This document shows, one piece after another, positions 23,172-35,667 of a DNA stretch of 49,918 nt. The notes beneath the pieces are model-generated. The model saw only the letters and a program-made list of their open reading frames with translations. It did no database searches and was not told the DNA's origin. Source of the DNA: Phallus indusiatus. Taxonomy: Eukaryota; Basidiomycota; Agaricomycetes; Phallales; Phallaceae. Position numbers and translations under genes: made by a program. The stretch's first letter is position 1; every line of letters starts with the position of its first letter. The stretch spans positions 1 to 49,918 of the forward strand of contig JAQFWX010000136.1 of NCBI GenBank assembly GCA_027605045.1, written 5' to 3'.

Positions 23172-25920
23172 ATGCCTTTATCAGTTGAATTCACTGAACA
23201 AGCCGAAACTATACCCTGTGCTCGTGCTAGCTGTCAAAAGCTTGTTCCAAGATTTCAGCTACAAGAAGTTATAAGTCAAGAAAATGGAATGATGAGTCGC
23301 TTTGTATGCCCATCATGCTACAAATATTATGATAGAAAAACTGCTGCTGGTATGATTATATTTCAGGAATGCATGATTATTCGACTTATAATTATTCAAG
23401 TAGCAGGAAATGCAAGAGCCAGTGCAAGTGCATTCGAACCGAGTCAAGAGATACGAGCCGGAGCAAATCTTGCACAAAGAAGCAGTACTAGTATGTTCCC
23501 GGTATATTAGTATCTTAAAATTATTTATTCCTTTCATAGATGGGATTGCACCTCCAGTTCGTGCAATTGGATCTGGAATATCCAACTCTCAGCAGCCTTC
23601 CTCTAGACCATTCAGTATGTCCCGAGGACCTCCTATTTCTGTTCAGGAAATCGCTTGGAATATTCTGGAGAATTTCAAACACAAGGACTCGGTTATAGTC
23701 TGGCTCATAATCATTTATCCCAACAATTCAGTAGATTTGAAGCTCGTGGCCAGCAACTGCATCGTTCGCAAGATACCTTTCCTCTTACTGTTAAACTCGC
23801 TTACTGGAGTGATCATGAAGGAAAAGTGATTATTATCAATGTAAATTCTCTTTTCATAATATACCTATTCAACTTTTAAACATCATTTAGCCTGTTACCG
23901 AAACTTGTGGACAGGTCGATATGCATATCGGCTATATAGAGCTTCGGTCCCTTACAATCTCCACAATCTCTGCACGATTGACAGCTTGGTTATCAGGGTA
24001 TACCTTGAATCTCGAATCACTGGAATTAAGAGACAAGGACTACATCATTATCAGGCAATCATCTCGGGACTGTATCCAGCATTATTTCGTCACCAGTACC
24101 ACATCTAAGGGTATTGCCAAGCTCAAATCTAAAAAACTGGAGCTTCGGCTTATCATGCCCTATACAACTTTCCTTGAGATTGAAGAATATTTCGATGCAT
24201 CTATTCGGAATGCACACTCTACTTCTGTCACATCTACTTCGCAGGATGGAGGGCCCCAGTCTCGAAAGACTCCAATGGTACGAACACTCAAAGAGCAGGC
24301 AATGACGAAGGCGCAAGGGAAAGGGAAAGGAAAAAGGAAAGGAAAAGGAAAAGGAAAGGAAAAGGCATTCCTAGACTTAGGAATGAAAGCGATGGCAGAA
24401 GCTCTGATAGCGAGAGCTCCGAGCTTGATATAGCATTAATAACTTCTGCACCTAAGAAGGTAAGATCATTGTTACGATAGCTGAGGCTAGCTAAAACATT
24501 TTTTAGACGAAGATAATACACAACCCTCCTCAAACTGAACCAGACTCTGGTCGAACTGTTATTGATCTTGAAGATCCCCCTGCATCTCAACCGAGCATGA
24601 TTACTTTGGCGATGGAGAAACTTTCTCCTTTCAGACCTGGAACTAAGCGAAAGGTATTGTATTGTCAAATTATTGTCTATAACTGTTCCTAATCCATGAG
24701 AAAGGCGACAGATTTGGATAGAAGTGAGGAGGCCGATCAAGAAACCGAGATAGATATACCTGGATCTCCAGACTTCTCGCTTTTGGATGATGCTCTGAGA
24801 CAGCAAGCTGATCCAACTGATGCAATGATTAAAGCTGCTCGTAAGTTATAATAGTAGGGCGATTACATATATCTCACATTTAGACTTAGTACCCGATGGA
24901 AGTATCTTCGTTGCTGAAGTCTTTCTCCTACCAAAAAAGCGATTAGAGGAGCTCCTCCTCAAGCCTTCCATTTCTCCATCGCAGTTCAAATCAGGAGGTC
25001 TCCTCGGAACTCTTACTGTCAATCTGAAGCAAACGATTGGAAGCTTGCGAGGCTCATTCAAAACTACACATCTAGGACTTGTTCAACCCTATGGCACAGA
25101 TGTACGATGTGGCTTTCCTTGGAACATGAACATTGCCATAAAGCGACCATACTATACCGAGGAGCCATCTGCATCAGTTTTTAAAAGAGGCCGACGATCA
25201 AAGCCCACTATGCAACGATATGCCTATGGGAAAGAAATACAGGATATAACACAAGAACTTCGCTGTCTTGTTTGGGGAGATGTCTTGATGGATCTGGTTT
25301 ATAGATTCATAGAGCAGGAGGTAAAGCAGCGAGGCAAACCTCCTTTCTTAATTCCCACTATGAGGTTCGTTCGATTTGGTGTCATTGTGACAAGAGGCAC
25401 CGAAACTATAGGCCTTCTTGCCGAGGAACTTATCGAAGGAAACTATATGAAGTATATGGATAACCGAGTACCAGTCCCTTTCGAGGATATCACTGATCCT
25501 GATGCACTTCATCGTGCAAATTTCCTAGTTTTTGCCCAGCATGTTCAGTGGAAAAAAACGGAAGGAAAGGTCTTTGTGACTGATTTTCAGGGTATGTTTA
25601 CATGCTATTTATTACTTGTACGATATTTTAAATAGCTGGTTAGGGAACGATTCTTTATTAACAGATCCACAAATTCTCACTCATCCGTAAGTTTACATCA
25701 CAGATATCGCAACTAATTGAATGGCTGTCCTAATTCGCTGCTTAGTCGTTTTGGTGTCAACCTTTTTGGGCATGGAAATATTGCAGGAAGTTTCATAAAT
25801 TTCCCAAAACAACATATCTGCAACGAGTTCTGTGAATTTTTCGAGTTAGGGGAGCCTCTAACATTACAATTAGACACAGAGGCTAACAATGATAACTCTG
25901 TAGAAGAAGAAACTATATAG
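23172..25920 (+). CDS. Alpha-kinase domain protein with N-terminal zinc-binding motif
   Basis: Atypical Ser/Thr kinase of the MHCK/eEF2K alpha-kinase family. Start MPLSVEFTEQ at 23172. A CARASC...CPSC four-Cys motif (about 23217-23320) resembles a zinc ribbon. Then FPLTVKLAYWSDHEGK (about 23773-23826), a Lys/Gly-rich linker (GKGKRKGKGKGK, about 24316-24360), acidic linkers and the kinase domain: GLVQPYGTDVRCGFPWNMNI; MRFVRFGVIVTRGTETI; LAEELIEGNYMKYMDNR; ANFLVFAQHVQWKKT with KVFVTDFQ; DPQILTHPRFG; the zinc-module motif HICNEFCEFF. The order fits alpha-kinases. The N-terminal half changes frame once near 23650, so its model is less certain than the kinase domain. It is divergent from the integrase-core gene and may belong to the same mobile cassette. 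Confidence 0.8.
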
Positions 25921-26680
25921 CAGTGTTTATAGGCTAATACCCTTATTTCAATATATTTTATTTACCTGTATCTATCTTAGCTAGTTTGAAAGACAGTGTT
26001 ACGATACTAATTTGGTGACTAAGCCCCTGTTTCCACCTTGAAAAATCGATCCATTATTAGGATTATATCCTGAAGTATCCATCAAGCCGAAGGATCCCGA
26101 ACTTAAGCGAATGTGCCGAAAAGGAGCTGACCACAAATGTACACCATACAAGTGCGAGTCGGGTGATCACGATTCTTGTTAAAATTTTTCGTACTTAATA
26201 TTAAAGGAAGGCTCCACACCTGGTAAAGGGGTCTTCAGAATACTAGTAGCTTCCACGTGCCGTTCAAGTTAGCCTTAGTTAGGAGAGTGTTCAGAAGCAC
26301 TTGCAATGAATCGTTATATTACACGATGGGCGCGACATTGTATGCTTGAGCGCTGAGTATTGAGTACTGAGTAAACCCCTTTCGTCTGTACATGTGATAT
26401 GGAATCGATGATGTTTTCTGACAACGAGAAAAGGGGACGATTGGGTTGTGCATGGAACCAAACTTCGCATCGCTCACGCAGGCGCTCAGGCTCAAGCGCA
26501 CGACCCAAGCACGACCTTGGCTTAATAAATTAAATCCGCTACACTCGCATTACCCAGAACTACAATTACATCCCAAATACATCCCAAATACAAGAAAAAA
26601 GTACAGGACGATTTTATATGTAAAGTTGTCGACTTTCGAAACCCAGTACTCATATTTATACGGTGATAGGACTTGTGGCA
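25921..26680. other. Intergenic, with a weak 5S-like stretch
   Basis: No protein gene is supported. At about 26070-26180 a segment has GGATCCC, GAACTTAAGCG and GGGTGATCACG in an order reminiscent of 5S rRNA, but spacing and identity are too poor to call a gene. A short direct duplication (CATCCCAAATA) lies at about 26569-26590. Confidence 0.4.
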
Positions 26681-28145
26681 CTATTGATGCGACTTTCCAT
26701 AGTTTGAACCTGTGTTGTCACTATGGGGGCCTGCGATGTATTTGGGCCGAATTTGGTTCGGTATGATCGCATGCCATCCAGAAGTAATAAGCCTTGCATG
26801 TTCGTCAGAAAAGCGGAACCGAAGATAATACGGATAAGAAGAATATTGCTCACCCGGTCGTGTGTACCATAGCAGAGAGACGTTAACCACACCGCTAAGA
26901 CCAAAAACACAAGTAGCAAAAAACGTCGCGGCAGTTGGAACATTGATGTGATTGAAAGCCATCCAACGGATGACAGAATCGGGCAAAACGAGGAAGAAAT
27001 AGGAAGCGGGATATCTAGAATGAATCGTATGATGTAGAATAGAATCAAGCTTAGGATTTTGGAATAACTTACAGGAGCATAACATACGCGTCTCTTGAAG
27101 GAAGAGCAGAAATGGACTCGGGCAATTTCTGTGAGCGATTTTTGAAGAAGCTTGTCTTTATTCGAATTTGGTACCATTTGTCGCCTAAAGGAGAAGTATA
27201 GATGTAGCCTCTCAACTGCAAGTACAACGGAACGTATAGTGCAAAGGAGGTGATGGCGGCAATCCATAACCAAAGGTACTCTCCTGCCAATCGGGCCCCG
27301 TCCTCTTTCTCGCTGATCCAACACCCTAATTACCAGAAAACATGTGAGCACAAAGCGATGAATCAGCTAACTTGAACATCAGTTTTCTCACAGAAACTGA
27401 AGGAGAGCATTAGATCGACGCGTATCTCTAAACTGAAACGCAACGCTTACGGTGTAGGTGTAATGTAATGATTAACAAGAGTCGCACCTAATATCGGGAA
27501 CAGAAGGACATAGAACCAGATAGCCATTACCACAAAGACAGACACTCGTAATGCTTGTGCTCCAGTACGGAAGAATATTATAAAGAACGTGTGAACAGCG
27601 ATGGCCTAAGCATGCAAACTGAAGTGAAGTAGATTGGTTTGATAAGTGTTACACGACGTACCAAAGTCGCCTGCGCTACACCGGCCTCTCCGATCTGCTG
27701 AATGGCTCCCTGCGTTGTGCAATAGTGTCCACAAAAGACAATTCGGAGATGTAGCCACCGTAGATTCAACACTTTGCCAAATCCTTGTAGGAAGTCTGAC
27801 ATTAGGAGTGACAGCTAAAATTATTCAGAAAGAACCGCCCGAATCGCAAATTGAGATTTAGCTGACCATGTACACGTCCAAAGGTGACTTGAACAACCGC
27901 CATTCCCGTCGAGGTATGTTCATATAAAATCGAATGAAATTACGCTAGGATATTGGATTTGCGTCTTTTTTTAAAAAATAAGGAACTGTGTGAAAAACTC
28001 ACGAAGATGATAGATAATAAAATTAAAACCGCCAAACTTGAAACGAACCCAGGAACCGTTGCTATCTGATAAATGATCAGTCTATTCTTCTTGAAAATTC
28101 GGTGCACTCACTGACAATCCAACGATGTCCTTTCGCGAGAGACAT
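26681..28145 (-). CDS. Seven-transmembrane receptor-like protein (fungal GPCR type)
   Basis: Membrane protein read on minus from ATG 28145. TM1 is WIVTTVPGFVSSLAVLILLS after one intron. TM2 region VVQVTFGRVH. TM3 includes CTTQGAIQQIGEAGVAQATL, where the Cys is a plausible disulfide partner. TM4 is HTFFIIFFRTGAQAL and VVMAIWFYVLLFPILGATLV. The second extracellular loop has GCWI. TM5 is LAGEYLWLWIAAITSFALYV with PLYLQLRG. TM6-7 include SYPASYFFLVLPDSVIRWM and TAATFFATCVFGLSGVVN, then LLWYTRP and a soluble tail. The arrangement matches the basidiomycete git3/Stm1-like receptors, expected at the plasma membrane and coupled to G proteins. Ligand unknown. It has at least six introns; boundaries were not all fixed. 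Confidence 0.8.
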
Positions 28146-30162
28146 GTTCGACAAACGGAGGCCTCACAAGTCGCACTCATGGGAGAAGAATTAAAAAAAG
28201 GGCATAAAGTTGAGCGCCGCCTTTAGTCTGGATGCGCTTTTAAAGGCTTATATAGGCTAGGCACCTTGTTCAATTCAATCAAAGACCCCTGAAATGGGAT
28301 TCCAATCCGGAGTTTACACCAAAGGTACTAACGACGGGATCTCTCGATCTCACTACACTACGTGTTACTTCCTTGCGCTTGCTTTGACTTCAACGAAGTT
28401 GTCATGGAATCGTAGTGTCGCCTTCTCTGCGCCGACGAAGACGTTCCTCTTATGGTGGTTTTTTGGGTCCGAGTACTGTTGTGTGATGGAATTTAGACGG
28501 AACAATACGCTAAACTTTACCGAAATTTGAAATCACGTCACACGTCATGTTCTCAATTGGACCATGAAGCTTGAATTGCGATGCTCCTTCCGACTTGTTC
28601 TGAGAAGGAAGTGTTTGATTCTGAGGTCCAACAATCGAGAACTATTGACTTATGCAATACTGGTCATGGTGGGTCGGAATCAAAGCTTCGGCGGTCCCGG
28701 TCACCAATCATCACAATCATTACTATGTAGTATGATTCTACATCACCGCATTAGCCTGATTATTGTTACTCCTCAGACGCACTTCTACCGGGAATGCTTA
28801 GATCTGCAGATTTGATCACCGTAGACTGCAGGGTACATGTACATATCTCCACTACACGCTGCTCGTTGATTGTTACTGCATTGCTCGTTTCCAAGTTTGT
28901 AATATGCTCAAAATCCAAGAACTCAGGCTCGTCTTGCTGTAAATCGTCAAGTCACAGAGCGTTGCTCATTTATAAACTCTCATGTCACCATCAGGTTTTG
29001 ATCGGTATCAACACTGCCTGGTTTGCGATACTACTAGCTCTTTTACTACCTTTTGAGACGATAATGGACGTAAAATACCGTATGGCTTCATTGGTTTGGT
29101 TTTACACTGCACCATGATCTCCGAATACTGGGCGGTGACGAAAACAATGACGATGACCGTGTCAACGCTTCTATTTTTGAGGGGAATTTGAATTACGTTT
29201 AGTCTAAGGACCATGGTTCTCAAGCTGATTAGAACTGAAAGGCGCAAATCTTCGATGTCAGACACGATTGCTACCCAGACGCTACATTCTCCCGCATTCT
29301 CTTCTCGCACTTTACACACCGATTTTACGAACACCGATAATCAAGGACTACCAAGATGCTCGGTATAGAGTAAGCCCTTGAGCGCCAGTCTTTGGCATTG
29401 TGGGAAGCAGATAAGACGTTGCTTTTAGAGGTCCAGTTCGGAAAACCTTGCGCGCCGGAAGGTTTCAAAACGACTGACTCCAATTCATGAGACAGACGCT
29501 GCTGGTACTCCTTGTTTTGTTTTGGTGTCGTGCGTAAGGATTGTGTTGCTGCTAAGCATTCGTAAAAGACTCCATTGACAGACCAACGTTGACACCATCC
29601 GATTTCGCACCGACTTGAAAGAGATCAGTGGGCGATACTTTGTGGGCGAAGAATAGGAGGACATACTGTCAAGCATACTGATCAATGTTCGTGTCCTTCA
29701 ACTTTGCTTTACTCGTCGCTCCCTCCTTTACGTTTGCGACACTCCTGCACTTCCTAGCTAGTGGGGGCGCGCTGCTTTTCTCAGCCCTTCCTTAACCGTG
29801 ACTGCTTTCAATGACCTGGGAATTTCTGTCTAAAGACCGTATATCAACGTTGAGTCGCCTCCTTTGAATATGTGTGACCTCATGAACGCTGTTGCTTTAA
29901 CGTCTCCTATCTAGTTAGCCGAGTCGCCGGTGGACCAAGCAGAGGCGCAAGATTTTTTATCAGGGAACCACAACCGCAAGCAACCAATTTGGGTAGAACC
30001 GTGACGTGTACCCCATCCGGAGATTTGCAAGATAGATATCTTGGACGATATTCTCTGACTAAGATACAAAATAATAACCCAAAAAGGATGGAGGCGATGA
30101 GGTCGCGTGCTCCGTTACGTTCTTGAACTCCATTCGCATCGTAGTCTAGTCAGACTCGTAGC
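28146..30162. other. About 2 kb with no supported gene
   Basis: A TATA-like TTATATA lies at about 28249, upstream of the receptor gene on plus coordinates. Open frames here are short, with no recognisable motif on either strand and no splice series that joins them. Possibly decayed coding sequence. Confidence 0.4.
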
Positions 30163-30823
30163 TCAAATATACCGATACCACTTGTGTGCGAGGTTTCGTT
30201 TTGTGCGGGATTTTCTTGTAAATCGAACCTGCGATGGCTTTATTGGCACAACTGAAAGAGCGTAAGACAACTTTGGGAGATAGCGCGTGTTGTGATCAAC
30301 GATTGTGCTCCCTTGGATGAACCTCTTGCTGAATAGTGCTATGGCCACACCCCAATGTTCAGCTTGTTCTCCATGGCATAACTGTGTCAAGTCCCTAATC
30401 GTCCATTTCGTTGAAAAAAAAAGTGTGAACTGTCTTAAGGCTGGCAAATAGATAGGAAGCGGGTTATGGAACATGGCAGGCATCGAGGATATGGTCAATG
30501 ATGGAAACAACTTGAAGAAAGTGTTATAAAATCTCGTCGGAAAAGGATCATCGAAAGATTGAGGATCGAAGTGAAGGACTCGGAGCACAATAGGTTGACT
30601 AGGAGAGGCAAGGAAAATACTGAACCGTCGTCGCAAGCAAGTTGCTGTTGTTGTGTTTGTTGCGGGTAATGCGACACGGACGAGGTTTCTCTCCTTCGAT
30701 TTGAGGTGCTTCAGCTGGAAATCTGTCGTAACCTTGCTTTTTTTCCTGGGCTTGGTTTTGAGCGTTTTCAGCTTGGCTTGTAGGCAAGAGGCAAAGGCGG
30801 GACGAGCTTGAACAGCGCTGCAC
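30163..30823 (-). CDS. Hypothetical protein fragment
   Basis: Two overlapping minus-strand frames (30823-30599 and 30636-30163) could be exons of one gene. The second reads FDPQSFDDPFPTRFYNTFF, LPIYLPALRQFTLFFSTKW and FIQGSTIV. The PALRQFTL piece recalls the C-terminal parts of F-box-like proteins, but no F-box is seen. No start or splice site is convincing, so this may be a relic. Confidence 0.25.
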
Positions 30824-31484
30824 TGCTCGAAAAGATGGGTTTGAAGAAAAGTTTTTACATCAGTATCAATGCCACGTAGATCTTATTATAACAGCGTAGA
30901 GAAAGAAGGCCCGAGACTTTGATTCAGCTGAAACTCCCTTAAACACTGTGAGACTAAGAAATCCGACTTTAGAATCGATTGGTTTACCGAAAATAAGGAC
31001 ACCTCACTACAAGAGTTTAATTAATACAGGTTGGTAAGAGGACGTCTCCGACGGGATGTTTTTCGTTGTCTGAAACTTCGAATGTCGAGGGTAGCGAAGG
31101 AAAAGGCGAGGAGAATTTGAAACTTGAGAGAAGTGGCGTGTCTAGAGGACATACACGCTTCGCAGAGGTGGACACGACGTACTAGCAAAGAAACATTTGG
31201 ACTTGACTTGAAGTTAAATCTTCTTATTCTTCGGCTTGTCGATCTAGAATATTGAAAATGTTCAAGTACCTCAGTTGTAGTTGGGCGAATGATAAGACGT
31301 AAACGTATCCGAGATTGGTCTGGCTGCCGTTTCTGGCCTCTTCAACGATGAGACTGAAAAGGGTTGAGTTAGTCGTCAATATAGCCCATCATCAATAACA
31401 TCAAGACTGCCACCTGTTCACGCAGATGTGTTGACTGCAGCAGTCGGAATCGTTACGATCTTGTGACCAAGCGCGGTAACTTGG
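30824..31484. other. Upstream region of the LCL3-like gene; possible gene end on minus
   Basis: On minus, a short open stretch NLGYVYVLSFAQLQLR followed by NIFNILDRQAEE and a stop (31224-31226) looks like a protein C-terminus. I could not find a start or upstream exons, so it is not called a gene. Confidence 0.3.
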
Positions 31485-32673
31485 ATGACTCCATACCGTA
31501 TACCCGTCCTCGTCGCCGCCCTCATTACCATCACTGTCACTGTCATCGTCAAATACTTTGCCCATTGCACCTAACCTTGATATCCGAACGCTGTCTGTCG
31601 CTGCTTTTAATTCCTTCTGGGATTGTTGATCACGGTCGGCTTAATTCGAATACACAGCCGATACATCCGTCGTATATCGTCTGCAGAATGGGTATGATTT
31701 ATCAACTATCGAATTTCCTCGTACTTGACATTTTAAATATCCAGGTAACCGCCAAAATGATGAAGGATAGGAGATGGATCAAAGGTGTTGTGACAAGGTG
31801 AACTTTGTCTCCGTTCAGCGTCATCTCTCCGACTGGCCAAAGAGTCCAGCGTTAACGTTGGATCTTTACTGTCGAAGATGGCGATGGTTTTCGACTGTAT
31901 CATACTCCAGGAGTGTTCCGGAATTGGCCAATCAAGCTGAGGTACGTTCCTTAAGCGTAAGATTCTTCTCCCCGGCATAATTTATAAACATTGAATGTCA
32001 TGACATATTCAGGATTCAAAAATGAGACGATACATATTAGAATGGCAGGTTTGATTTCTATGAACTTCTCATTTCTGAATACAGACAAAGCAACCATTAG
32101 GTGTTGACGCTTCCGAAAGCGCACATTTCGGTAAAACCGCTCAACCATATTCAGCAGAAGCACTTGCCTGGCTGAGAGGCGAGATTGAAGGAGGACGTTT
32201 GTGGGTTCAAATTATCAAACGGGATCAATACAATCGTATTGTAAGTTTACGTGTGCTATGATACTGTGTTAGTATTACTCTCTCAACTGAATCGGACCTT
32301 TCTTCTTGAGGTTAGCATACCTGTTTACCCGCCATGTTTGCCCTTCGTATATCCTCCTGCATTCGGATGTGTCTCAATAGCAATGCTGTCTGCAGGATAT
32401 GCCCGAACATACGAACAAAGTGGGGCGGAATATGGTGTTTGGGGTAAAGATGTCCTCCTTAAACATGAAGCTGCCGCGAGGTTCGTCTCTTCCTCTATTT
32501 ATGGATTTCGCTATTGACCCTGTTTGTCTAGGGACGCAAAATATGGGATGTGGGCTTCCCCAGTTTCTTTGGAATCGCCCGCAGAGTACAAGAAACGACA
32601 TAGAGACGCGGCGGGGGCTGTCTCAGAGGGAGAGGGAGAGTCATCGTTTCCAGCGAAAAAAACGGATACTTAG
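31485..32673 (+). CDS. LCL3-like endonuclease (staphylococcal nuclease fold), frame problems
   Basis: Membrane-anchored SNase-type nuclease. The N-terminal ATG (31485) precedes a hydrophobic helix ([15 protein letters not shown]). Then RRISSAEW joined to [31 protein letters not shown] with [17 protein letters not shown] joined to [33 protein letters not shown] with [36 protein letters not shown] and a Glu/Gly-rich tail ending at 32673. This is the LCL3 block order, a mitochondrial/membrane nuclease family. Two junctions do not splice in frame with standard sites: before DGDGF the phase-correct acceptor at 31868-31869 is AC instead of AG, and the junction after WPIKLR (31942-32012) is off by one. 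Either decayed or consensus error. Confidence 0.75.
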
Positions 32674-32969
32674 AGACATGCTGTTATTTTGGACTAGAAC
32701 TTGACCGTCAGCGTCGATTTTTATTATTATAAATTCTTATTTGCCCTATCCTCGACCACTACAGTATGTGTGAATGTGACGGTCACGTCAACCTTGGAGT
32801 TTATCGACAACCACTGGAGAATCCACAATCCGTCGTGGTCTGCACACCAAACTAGCACATTATGCTTGCCCCCGTTATACGCAAAACACGGCCTTACTGA
32901 GACTACAAAACAATAAAGCATGATCAGTAAACGCGATTTCGAAGAAACCTAGATCCGACTCTGCCCAAT

Positions 32970-35667
32970 ATGCTTTCCAAATCGACCCTCAGTCTTCCGA
33001 AATACCTGCGACAGGAAACTAGTCAATCGCTTCTGTTCGAATTACCAGATGAATAATTGGGACATATCATTGCTTATGTCGACACCCTTTCCTCTCTCGT
33101 CGCCTTATCTCAAGTCAATCGCAGGCTCCGGAACTATGTAACGGATGACAGCACTTTGGACCCGATCTTTCGCGTATCGTTACTTTAAAATAGGCTCGGA
33201 GTGCTATCCATCATTACGGGAGAGAATTATGCTGCGACGCTCTGAAAACTCTTGGAAGAAAGAATCACAAAGCGGCACGAATTAGTACTGTGAGCATCGC
33301 CACTTTATCCCGATTCTCAGACATTTAATGTTGTTCAGGCGATGGGAGAAGCCTCGTAGCTCAATAATGTGTTACTAATCGCATTTTTGGAACGTCAATA
33401 GCATGCATCTGATGGACAATATGTCCTTTGATAACAACAAGTCTTCAATATGGCGTTATCGCACGTAGCTCTCCATCTACAGGTAAGCATTAGTATTATC
33501 TTCTCAATCGTATGTATGTCTTTGAAAGCCGGATTTAGTTCAAGGAAAAATCTTACGAGGGTTTATGGACGCATACGGCACAGCTAATGGCTTTGGTATC
33601 GGCAACCCGAACATCGAATTCTCTCCTCACGTCTCTTGCATTGCCGTTTCATCGCGGGGTGGAATCGCGCAGATTGCTTGGGGTTTTCGAAATGGCGAAA
33701 TCTCTCTCACGGCTGCACAGAGAGCGATGGATTCAGATCATCCAGCTGCACGTTACTTACGTTGCCGTGCTCAGGACGAACACCCGAGTCAGGTTCAAAG
33801 CCTGACTTTTACTTCGGCTGGCAATAAAGAAGATGATGGCTTGATCTTTAGTGGTTGCTCTCGCGGTCAAGTCAAAGTGTGGGGTATCAACAAAGATGAT
33901 GAACATTGCGACGCTGTACCGAGTTTGCTTTCCCGGCCACCCAAGATATCCTCGTCGCCGCATGCGAAAACGGCGATTTCACTGTCTGGGAAAGTTTCCA
34001 AGTGCATCGAGGCGACGCCAACAATATATGGTTCTCATCGAGGACAGCATACGGATCGCTCAACCATGGATAGATAGACCGAAGACAGCCGCATCGCTTT
34101 CTATTGAACCCGAGTCAGATTCCTCCAACGTCATAATCCTAGTACGATACCCCAGGGACTACCGTTATGATATCAACACTTTGCGTAAGGCTGTCGTCGG
34201 TTCGCGCTTCGGCGTTGGCGTTGAGGCAAGCTTTCAAATAACGTACCTTAAACCATGCTTTGTATTCAACGGAGCATCATCGGGCACGACAGCCACGCCA
34301 CCAATCGTCTCGAAAGCCACATCTTCAACACTATCTATCAACTTGCTATCGCGATGGGTATCAAAACGTTCATCACCATTCATCCTAACTGGAGACTCCT
34401 CTCAGCAACGTGTCTGTCCGGAACTGGGACACTCATTCTGACGACACGAAGTTTGCGTTTTCATCTGGGACTAATAATTGCGACTACAAAATTATCCAAT
34501 CTGATGCTTACGTCCAACCCTTTTGGGCTTGGGAAGCCTATGAAGATGGCACTATTTGTTCGTTAGAAGCGGACGAGAATCTCATTGTGACAGGAAGGTG
34601 AGTGAAGATTAATCGTCATCGTATCCTTCTTTTACTTACATTCTTTTGACATTCTTACAGTTCTCATGGTGTTATCAAGGTCTGGGTCATCCTGACACTA
34701 GACCTTCTTCGCACATTCCTCCCATCGGTTACGAGGCCCTCCTGCAACGGTCCTGTTGGCCAAATCTTTATACGGGGTGACTTATTAATTGCCAATATTA
34801 GTTCTCATGTCTTGGTTTGGCAAGCCAAAACTGCCTCAGCGGACAAGAAGATCAAAGTCAAACGATCTGGCAAACCCAACAAAGGACGAGGTATATCGAC
34901 TTCCATGAATAGATGGCAACGTGTGTTAGCCATTCCTCCCTTTCCTTCTAGATTTACTTATGATTTCACGTATATTCAGAACAAATGGAACTTCTTAGCG
35001 ACATCAAAGAGACAAAGCAAGACATTGAAATGGAGCGCGCTCGAGTCAATCATGCTAATAGTTGCATCAGGGCTGAGCAGACATCGCTAGATGACTTGGG
35101 ACTGACTGAAGCCGAAGCGATCGACTATCTCTTGATGCTCAGTCGCGAAGAAGACAAGGAGAGAAGAAGATTTGACTTGGATGCGTCAGATTCGTTATCG
35201 TTCCTATCGTCAGCATCACCAGCTTCAACAGCCATCCCTGCTTTCAATCGTTCCGAGAATTTAGATACTCTTTTCACGTTGGATGGTGAAGATATCAATG
35301 ACGGACACTTGACAATTCCAAATACAGTCATCGATGTGGATCAACATTTGTCCAATGCCGTGTGGAGTACTTCCTCAGACCATACTTCGTCTAACTATGG
35401 GAGTCCCGTGTCAACTCTTGACGAACCCAGTGAATTTCATCGTCACACATGTCTGCTCGCAGACAACGGGGACATGTTCGTCCTACCGGGTCTTTGAGTC
35501 AGGCCAGTCCGGCCGGAAGTTGGCGATGTCAGAGCCCAAAGGCAAGTACTTTCATTCCATCGTTAGAGAGTAGTTCGATTCGACAAACACGCGATGATGA
35601 AGATGAAGAGCTGAAGTTTATTTTGGAGTTAAGTTTAACTGAAGTGAGAAGCCGTGGTGACATATGA
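32970..35667 (+). pseudogene. F-box/WD40 protein with C-terminal UIM, several frame breaks
   Basis: Start MLSKSTLSLP at 32970, then the F-box LPDE-stop-LGHIIAYVDTL with a TAA at 33054-33056 inside the box. VNRRLRNYVTDDSTL follows, then a one-base shift before YFKIGSECYPSLRER. WD-like blocks: SCIAVSSRGGIAQIAWGFRN with GEISL, LIFSGCSRGQVKVW, ILVAACENGDFTVWESF, SLEADENLIVTG, HGVIKVW and SSHVLVWQ. A coiled segment (SDIKETKQDIEMERARVN) and a Ser-rich linker lead to DEDEELKFILELSLTEV (about 35593-35650), a ubiquitin-interacting motif. The architecture matches fungal SCF adaptors of the Pof10 type. The several one-base shifts plus the nonsense codon suggest a pseudogene, but consensus errors could explain some. 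Confidence 0.65.

Noticed and set aside
18794..25975. GATAGATAC near 18798 and GTATCTATC near 25968 as terminal inverted repeats of the cassette
   Set aside because: Nine matching bases without target duplications can easily be chance; kept only as a lead for boundary searches.
31463..31801. A separate 112-codon gene overlapping the LCL3-like start
   Set aside because: Its last part is the RRWIKGVVT exon of the LCL3-like gene; the N-terminal part is intron and out-of-frame sequence.
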